Shown here: piece by piece, positions 56,179 to 64,000 of the stretch
Numbering within the stretch: the first letter of the stretch is position 1
How the letters are laid out: the number at the start of each line of letters is the position of its first letter
Source of the DNA: Artocarpus heterophyllus
Lineage: Eukaryota > Streptophyta > Magnoliopsida > Rosales > Moraceae
NCBI GenBank assembly: GCA_025403435.1
Contig: CM046341.1
Span: 7,835,219-7,899,218, forward strand
Length of the DNA: 64,000 nucleotides
Reading direction: 5' to 3'
Translations under genes and position numbers: made by a program
The notes under the pieces: model-generated
Told to the model about the DNA's origin: nothing
The model's database searches: none
The model's input: only the letters and a program-made list of their open reading frames with translations

Positions 56179-57895
56179 TAATGTATTGTCTAAAATTTTT
56201 CTCTAAACACGTTTATAGTATAGATAGGGGTTGTCATATCTGCAAAGAGGCGGGTATTTGAGAGATTGACAAATTTATGATTTAAAATGGCAAGATTTTT
56301 TTTTTTCTAAAATTTAAAAGAAAATAAATGTTTTTAACAATTTTAACAAGATTTTAATACATGAAATTAAAACGGCGAAGTTTCGAGAATCCCTTGTATG
56401 TTTTGTAATCGGTATAGAATTTAACTCTAAATAATAATTATCTAAAGTATTTAATTTATTATATTTTTTTCCATCAATATCAAGCATATTTACTATTTTT
56501 ATAAGTTGACCTAAAGCAAAAATATAGCAAGCTATAATGTAATAAGGGCTTTCCTATAAAAAATAGCAAGATAACCACCTCTTGCTAGTGATTCGATGCA
56601 CTCATGATGAAAATTATAACTGATGTTATTACAATTATAATTAACATAATTCTAAGATATAAAAGATGATAACAAACTAAAATTATTATATTTTAATAGA
56701 ATAAATTTTTGCATTAATTTTGGCAGAACCTCGTCTAATGAAATATCTAAAATCGACAATATAACAAATCATACTGCATTAAACAACATTCCATAAAATT
56801 AAGTACTACTTCATCATTATTAATATTAATTATGCAACACAATTAAATTATATAAAGAGAGCATAACAAAATTTATGTAAAAATAAGCAACATAACAACA
56901 TTAACAATAATTACTAAAAACTATGAAAATATAATTTATTCCATAAAAATGTAAAACATTACAACACATATATAGAGTTAAAAACTATACCAGAGTACTA
57001 TGGATATAAGATCATCTTTTTGTCTCACCAGATTTTCTACACCATTTTAGACATTATTTTATTATTTTTGATAGGATCGGAGGAGTGTTCTAGTAGCATC
57101 TTCTCCAGAAAAGAGGACTAGTGAGCTAAAAAGCTTAGCTAACCAAAAAAAAAAAGTTTTTGATGATATGGGGAATTTGATGGGCATTTAGAATGAAATA
57201 AATTCACTATCACTACTATTTTATTTATTATTTTATTATATTTTATTAAACTTGATAAGCAAGTTGCAGATCAACTTGGGTGATTGATTTTTTCTTACAG
57301 ATGTTGTATTGATGCAATGTTGATGCAGACACTATTTGTATTTGTTGTCCTTTTTACGCTATTTTGCTCTGTTTTTCTTTAAATTTAAAATCTAAAATTC
57401 ACAAACACACTAAAATTAATTATTTTACAAACATAATATTTACAATGATTTTTTAAAACAAAAATAAGCTAAAAACACATGAAAATTTATTAATATAAAA
57501 ATATGGTACAGAGCTAATTTAGTTATATTAGAAACACTACTTAAAACATAAAAATATTTTTAGAAATTACTAAAAATATATTACAACATATTATAAGTTC
57601 AAAACACGTAATAAAACTTATCAAGAGTGAAAATAAAATTACGTTACAAAAATTAGGAGTTTTTACCGATTGAACACAGAACAAATATTTAACACACAAA
57701 AATAACTCTTAAAATTACCAAAAATATACCAAACATAAAAACACACAAAAGCACATATTTAAACACATTTTCACACTAAGATACTAAAACAAACTAAACC
57801 ACAAAAATAATATTAATTAGAGAATTTAACAAGAAATAAAAGCTTAAATAAATGATTTTAACAATAAGAAATGTATACTTTTGATGCTCTCATCA
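56179..57895 (-). mobile_element. Solo LTR (1717 bp), relative of 30029-32216, inside the RNase H relic
   Basis: Flanked by AATGG at 56174-56178 and 57896-57900. Read on the minus strand it starts TGATGAGAGCATCAAAAGTA and aligns with 30029-32216 along most of its length, for example AATTAATTTTAGTGTGTTTG, GCATAATTAATATTAATAAT and TATAGGAAAGCCC-like stretches, but lacks the GC-rich U3 patch and is about 470 bp shorter. No coding sequence. Confidence 0.75.
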
Positions 57896-57931
57896 AATGG
57901 TCTTGTACTAGTAGACACTTCTACTAATTAA
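57896..57931 (+). pseudogene. RNase H relic, 3' end
   Basis: Right of the solo LTR the frame resumes at AATGG and gives GLVLVDTSTN and a stop at 57929-57931, the kind of short C-terminus these RNase H proteins have (PPNFI before the insertion, LVLVD after it). This continuity supports the insertion model. Confidence 0.65.
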
Positions 57932-58410
57932 TAAAGTCACTACATTTTTCCTAAAAAAAAGTTCATTGATCTTCCATGGTTGATCCTTTTTGTCCTCCCC
58001 GTTCTTTAACATAAGCCGTAAGCCTTTCAAATATACCCTAGCCTGGGACGCTCCAAATCTTAGGCAGTGTGCCTTCCTCTACCAATATGGACAGAGGCAA
58101 AAAAATTAATTAGGAGGGACCGAATGTAGACTAACATTGTCAAAAAAAATTAAAAGAAGGAGATATAAAACTTTAGGGGATGGAACATAATTTGGGGGTG
58201 GGAGAGGGGGGCATAATTTTAAAAAGGTGGAATATAATTTTTATAAAATTTTATGTATAATATTCAAAAAAAAAGTTTAAAGAGTGGCCGCCCACCCTAG
58301 TCCGTGTGTAGCTCCACCCCTGTACTACCAAGGTCATGTGTCTCCCTTTTCCAAGGTTATGCCCCCTTTTCTAAGGGTATGTTCCTCTAAACCACCAGAC
58401 CATGTGCCTC
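57932..58410. other. Intergenic DNA, nothing recognised
   Basis: Mixed composition, poly-A runs, no coding signal. Confidence 0.4.
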
Positions 58411-59903
58411 TGATAAGTGCAAAATTTAATATGATTATCTAATTAATTTTCCCATGAATCTTTTCTTATTTTTGAGTATGTTGTGTTTTATTATGTGATT
58501 TTGTGTCTTGTAGGAATTTAAAGGTAATGGGCTTAAAAATAGATAAAAATTAGAATTTTGAAGCTCAAAAATTACATTTATTCATTTTGAAAATTAACTA
58601 GGAATTCAAGTTGGATTTTAGGAGTTTTCAGGACCTAATCAACAACTTAAGCCAAGATGGAGCATGCCCTCACGAGGATCTGTATCGCCCTTGAGTTGCA
58701 GCATAGGGGCTGCACACACCCATCCCAAACAGGAGTGCGGCTGTGCAAAACATCATTCAGGCACATGGCCACGAGGTGAAAAGCGTGCCCCATGTGCAGA
58801 ATTTTAGATGTGCAACTTGACGCTGCGTTGAGTGCGGCCTCAAGAGAACATAGTACGCCCGCATGCATGCTTTAGCTTTTGCTAGTTATTGACCTAAAAT
58901 TGGTCTAAAGTTGCCTATTTTCATCTCCAAACAAAAACTATAAATTCCTACCGAAAACACAAGTCTTTTTAAGAGTTTTTCATAGTTTTCTTTTAGATTT
59001 TCTTAGACGGATTTCCAACTCATAATCATTTTTTCCCTTAATCTTTTTTTTCCAATTAATGTTAGTTTAATTGTGTTTTCGTTGAAGGAGATTTCAAAAC
59101 CCAAGACATGATTATGTAATTAATTTATAGAATTATTTTTTGGTTTTCTAATTGAGATTGTTTATGTTCTTATGTTTTTATTCTTCACAATTATTTTCTT
59201 GAGATTGTTTATGTTCTTATGTTTTTATTCTTTACAATTATTTTCTTGTTTTGCTTGGGTGTTCAACTAAATAGAATTTGAACTTAATCTATTGCTAGAT
59301 TAGGAACGCTTAATTCTTAATTGTCTTATTGTTATAATTATTAATAGAAAATTTTGGTCATTGATTATGGTCAAGTTTTCATATGATTGCATGTGGAACA
59401 TAATACAGATTCAATGATCCGAGCTTGTATGATTGTTCCCTTGATCAACCAATCTTTTTTAACTTAATACTTTCGCTAGATTATTTAAAGCGTTGTTCTA
59501 GGTTGTTTAATAGCAAAGGGGTTTAATAGAGCGCTTGTCTTATTAAATCTACATAGTAAGAAAAGTTGGAATAGCAGGGCTTGTTGTTATCAACGGTTGG
59601 TAGTTTCAATAGTTAAATAGGAATAATTTTGTAATTACTTATATAATTGTTGTTTAATAATAGCAAATGACCCTTTATTAGATATTATTATTATTGTTGC
59701 GTACTTATTTAATTTTTTTGTTTTTGTTAATTTTGTTATTTGGGTTAATAAGATCCAAAACCCTCACTCCTTGTTTTATTTTATTGTGTTCTAGATTTTA
59801 GTGTTAATAACTAATTAATTGCAACCAATCCTCTGCGTAAACAATTCTTACTTATCACTACACTTAATAACGAAAAAAATTTTGGGTAAGGTTTAATTTA
59901 GTG
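58411..59903 (+). mobile_element. Probable solo LTR (about 1.49 kb) of another family
   Basis: Starts TGATAAGTGCAAAATTTAAT; flanks are GCCTC (58406-58410) and TCCTC (59904-59908), a 5-bp repeat with one mismatch. Layout parallels the solo LTR at 30029: AT-rich start, GC-richer patch (58650-58870), AT-rich remainder, then CTCTGCGTAAACAATTCTTA and CTTATCACTACA near the end, as in gypsy LTR 3' ends. The right boundary is uncertain. No coding sequence. Confidence 0.5.
59154..59247. repeat. 47-bp tandem duplication
   Basis: GAGATTGTTTATGTTCTTAT at 59154 recurs at 59201; the units differ by one base. Confidence 0.9.
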
Positions 59904-62735
59904 TCCTCTGAGACTATCAGCCTCCAATCCCCAAGAAGTGTGCATTCAGCAGTTTCCCTCACTCTTCTTTGTGCCTTTGTGACCGTTGTCTACACCTCTC
60001 TCGCCCTTGATGATTAAAATCCTTTCTATGTGTTGTGTACACTCGACAATTGAGCCCCCATTTAACCATCCCCCTTTGTCTCTATTTTTTTTAGAAAAAA
60101 AAAAAAACAACAAAACAAAACAAACCTAAACAAAAACTTATTATAGGATTGTTTCTCCTATCACAACTTTATCTTGCAGAGGCATATTAGGGAAGGTCAA
60201 TATCAGTTACTTTTATTGATAGTTTTTACTTTATTTATATTTATTTTCATGTTAAAAAAACCCACTTAATATTAGTCTTGAGTAACTTACCTGATTATGT
60301 GCTTGTAGTGCATATTTATATGGAGCTCATTCATGTGAATTCTTTTTGTTCTCTAGTCTCTGTATATAGGCATATTGTCGTAGCATGTTAATTTTTTTCT
60401 TCTCTTCTTCCCTATACTTTAATATTCTTATTTAATTTTTACAGCTCAACCATAATTTGGCTTTCCATGGTTAAACATCCATCATTATCTGTAGTACTCA
60501 GAAAAAGAAAAAGAAGCCAAATATGGCATGAGGTCTCATGGAAAATCCATGCGCATGATTTGGTTTCCAATTGGGGAGGGGAACTAAAAAGAAAGAAAGG
60601 GAAGTGCAAATCAATCAATCATGAACAGTACCAGGCAATATGGGAAAAAAATTCCTAAATAACATAAATATATATAATTAAAAGCTATGTAAGGAGAAAC
60701 CAATAAAAAGGCAGACAATATTAATCATCCACATTATACAATATGCAATAATAATAAATTAAAGGAAAAGAGTATTTTTGATGTTACATATTAAGAAAAA
60801 ACGCTAACAAAGTGAATATGAAAATATATAAGATATTATATGGAAAGCAAAAAAACACAAAGGTAGAAAGGAACAAAAATAAAACAATGAAAATGCAAAT
60901 GAAAAAGAAAGGTGGAAGGAAAAAAAAAGTGACTGAAGCCAAAAAAAAGGGGAGTTGAAAAAGGAAAAAAAAAGAGAAAAAAAGGAAAAACACGTCAAGG
61001 CAATAAGCTTTTTACCCGTTGCCAATTTTATATGAGACATTTTTAAAACTATATTTATTCATATCATATTTAAAAAAATTATAGATGCTATTACTTATAT
61101 TATTTAAGTTATGCCACCTTTAAAAATATGTGGCATTTAATAAAGGTAAGTTTTAGAAGATGTTATTTGTGAAAATTCCTCAAAATATATAAGATATAAA
61201 TCCCTTCAATTTTGAAAATTTCTTTACACATATATATTCTCTTTCCTTTTATTTTTAAATTTATTTATGTTCTCTTATTCACAAAAGTAATATGTATATC
61301 CTTATTCAGTTTAATTCAAAAGTTTATTGAATCAAACTCTAACTACTTTAAGGAAAGAGTTCGATTTCATTATTTATTGAGTTCATCAAATTGTAACCTA
61401 AAACTCTAACATTAATTGAGATATTCAACCTTTATTTAGTTCATTCAGAGAGTCAAAATAGGTTACAAAATCATTAAGGGAAAAAAATAATTGTTAACGA
61501 CTCAAAAGCCTGTCAAAGAAAAGGCGGATTTAAAGGACCAAAAAAGTCAGATGATCGAGTGAAAATACGACTTTTTTATTGTGTAATATTTGCAATGAAA
61601 GCTCTATGACGAGTCATGTTTATTTTCTTCAGGGAAAAATAATGTTTATTTCTTACTCTCTTTTTTTTGAAGGGTTTATTTTCTTCCTTTCATCACAAAC
61701 TTTCTGCCTCAATGATAAATTCAAATTTAATTAATGATTTTTGCTTTTTTTTAATGATTTTTTTTTTGTTTTAAAGAAACTCTATTCATTTTTCATTGGG
61801 GTTATTATCATTAATACCTATATTTCAATGAAACAACACATTAGTGTTTTGTTTTGGAACAATAATAAAAATATATCTTGTAGATTTTTTTAAAAAAAAA
61901 AACATTCAGGTACTCTGAGCTCATATGTTTTATGATAAAAGGTTTTTAACCTACCTTTTATTAATAAACCAAAAATTAGTTTAGCAGGACTCTGAAAGAA
62001 AATCAAATCAAAAGATTAAAAAATTATTAAAAGGCCATATTTGTGAGTTTCTTCATTTTTTGATTTTTTAATTTTCATTTGTAGTGTTACAAAATTAATT
62101 TGGGGATTTATTAAAAAATGTTAAGTTGGAAATCTCATGTCTCAAACTATAACTCAACATATCAAAATAATATTTTTAAAAACTATTAGATACCTTATAA
62201 TATTTTCTCAATAACAAGGTGATAATGTGATATTAATTTCATTAAAATACGATAGTAACATGATAAAAACCTTTTTTTGTGTTAAAATCTTTTTTTTCTC
62301 TTTTTAGAAAAGGACACATCTTCCTCAATCGTATAATATAATGAAGTGCTTATTACATATAATTATTGTGTCGGTAGAAAACAAACAGTGTGGATGGCAT
62401 TTTATTGTTCTAGATTATATGTTCACGAAGAGAATATTTTTGAATATATAAATTAGCTATATATATATATATATATTTTTCCAGCTATTATTATTTTTTT
62501 ACTCTTGTGTCATTATATAATTGATCAATCTGATAATGATACTGGAAGTTTTAAGTTTTTTTTGGCTGAATTTATATTATAGTAATATCAAATATGAATA
62601 AAACGTATTTTTTAAAAAATCTTCCATTTTAAAGTATTAGTCTGTAATTTCATCTTAATTTCTGTCTTGTAAAATAAAATTCTTACTCCACATGAATTAG
62701 AGTTCAAATTGCCTAGCCAGCTAAAGAAAGAGTAT
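59904..62735. other. AT-rich intergenic DNA
   Basis: Long A and T tracts (60780-60990, 61660-61900) give meaningless Phe- or Lys-rich ORFs. (TA)n at 62457-62476. No gene or element ends supported. Confidence 0.4.
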
Positions 62736-62895
62736 GTTGGGGAATTAAGTTGGGACAAAATTTCTAAATGACTACAATGTAAAGTTTTTGCATGTTATAA
62801 TATAAAGCAAATGTATGCTATTGTTTAAAGCTCTCACATGTTATGATATTTAAGTTCTAACTTCAAGTTCTAATTTGATTACAAAACACACTCAA
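62735..62895. mobile_element. MITE of the CTCACATGCTACAGT family
   Basis: Contains ACTACAATGTAAAGTTTTTG and AAAGCTCTCACATGTTATGA cores; outer ends are degenerate. Confidence 0.5.
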
Positions 62896-63430
62896 AATCC
62901 CTTACTGTATACGGTGAAAGCATCTAGGCTGAGGGCTGAGGAGCATCAAACTCCTTGATGAAAATAAAAGTAGTAAATGAAGTACATGATTGGAACAATC
63001 AACACAAAACACTGAATACTTCTTGCCAAAAGAAAATAATCTAACATTCAAGCCATAAATTCCCCACTTCCCTTTCCCACATTCAAGCCATAAATTCCCC
63101 ACTTCCCTTTCCCTCTTTTTTTAAACCTCAAAATTTGAAATACTGAAGGATGGTCAAAATGATATGTATCGTTGAAACTTATTTGCTTATTCTGACCAGG
63201 CGTTAAAATTTTAACATTAATGTCAATTTGAGCGTGAACTAATTTAAACCTAGTTTTTCAGAGTTAGGCGAGAACATCAATACGACCAATCTTTTTGGTC
63301 AAACTGTGAAGATAATTTGTCATCCGTTGGATTATATACAAATAATCAATCTGTAACTTTAAACTTTGTGCTACTTCTAAGATATAAAACCCAACATCTC
63401 TAATATGGTAAAAACAGTTTTTTTCCCCTG
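62896..63430. other. Intergenic DNA, short duplication only
   Basis: A 32-bp unit starting ACATTCAAGCCATAAATTCC is repeated at 63047 and 63079. Otherwise nothing recognised. Confidence 0.5.
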
Positions 63431-63439
63431 TTGGTAGAA

Positions 63440-64000
63440 ACTACGGGTGAACGGCAGGCGGTTTGATGGTTTTTGGGAGGGTGCGGTGCGGTTTTTTTAG
63501 ATGGCGGGTTGGCGATTAACCAACCTACAAACCGCCCACCACATGGTGGGTGGTTTCGGTTTGGTTTTGGGGGGTTGCGGGCGGGTGCGGGCGGGTTGAG
63601 GCGGTTTAGACCTATGCTATTGCCCAATGTAATTTTTTGGACCTTTTTTTAAGAAAGTGAAGAAAATTTGTAGAAAATATAAGATGATAATACATAAAGC
63701 ATTCCCAACATATTCAAAAGTACAAATTAAGAAACATAATCATTCACTGCAACAAGAAACATCAACTACAGATGAAGTGATGAACAAAGTCAAGAGTCCA
63801 TAAAGATTAAAATCTATTCACTGGGTTCGAAAATAATAAAATGCTACAAATGAAATGATGAACAAAGTCAAGTGTTCTTTTTTTTAGGGCTTTCTCTACT
63901 AACTTACTTGATTTGAATTTTGATCACTTCATAAAATAATAGAAGAATTTACAGTTTTCAATATGTCAAGAGGCAGCCAAGCCCGTGCTTGGAGTGTTGG
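63440..64000. mobile_element. Left part of a hAT-like DNA element, continues past the window
   Basis: ACGGGTGAACGGCAGGCGGT followed by dense GGCGGGT/GCGGTTT and ACCGCCCACC repeats (63440-63610) is the subterminal repeat style of plant hAT elements, as at 13841. The rest to the window end is AT-rich with a repeated GATGAACAAAGTCAAG (63779 and 63858). The right end and target duplication are not in view; no transposase in this part. Confidence 0.5.

Noticed and set aside
58647..58868. 73-codon Cys-rich minus-strand ORF
   Set aside because: Falls in the GC-richer patch of a probable solo LTR; no signal peptide or known Cys pattern.
60784..61040. Phe-rich minus-strand ORFs resembling membrane proteins
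   Set aside because: Translations of A-rich runs; low complexity, no conserved motif.

Overview
This is plant nuclear DNA, almost certainly from a eudicot. It is AT-rich and intron-bearing, holds Ty3/gypsy (chromovirus) and Ty1/copia LTR retrotransposons, solo LTRs, hAT-type and MITE-like DNA elements and many TA microsatellites, and has only two genes that look functional. The species cannot be named from the sequence alone. No bacterial or organellar gene, CRISPR array, rRNA or intact tRNA was seen.

Layout. 1-6431 is the 3' part of a chromodomain Ty3/gypsy element (Tekay/Del-like): end of gag, a frame-broken but nearly full pol, and a 2155-bp 3' LTR carrying an array of eight interrupted palindromes. 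6432-22380 is intergenic: a foldback MITE, an old tandem segmental duplication (about 8.07-10.83 kb and 11.45-15.88 kb), a 929-bp hAT-like element inside the second copy, and a cluster of short AT-rich MITEs. 22389-24360 holds a DUF3475/DUF668 gene with a probable 5'-UTR intron. 24361-28500 holds short tandem duplications and transposon scraps. 28500-33010 looks like an old gypsy LTR relic with a 2.19-kb solo LTR nested in it. 33011-40289 is a complete young Ty1/copia element (800-bp LTRs differing at 5 sites, AATTA target duplication) whose reading frames are nevertheless broken. 41500-42330 (minus strand) is a decayed gag. 43986-46733 is a solo LTR with an AATTA target duplication. 48749-51180 is a five-exon Bet1-type SNARE gene whose exons are too short to stand out as long ORFs. 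55740-57931 is an RNase H domain relic split by a 1.7-kb solo LTR; 58411-59903 is another probable solo LTR; the right edge holds the start of a second hAT-like element.

The two genes have no visible functional link: one encodes a probable growth-related DUF668 protein of the PSI-like superfamily, the other an ER/Golgi SNARE. The rest records successive transposon insertions, recombination to solo LTRs and mutational decay. I found no convincing new multi-gene system. The most informative signals are a young copia insertion with a dead polyprotein, the TAG-only stop pattern in the gypsy element, the palindrome array in its LTR, and two cases where target duplications let the order of insertions be read.
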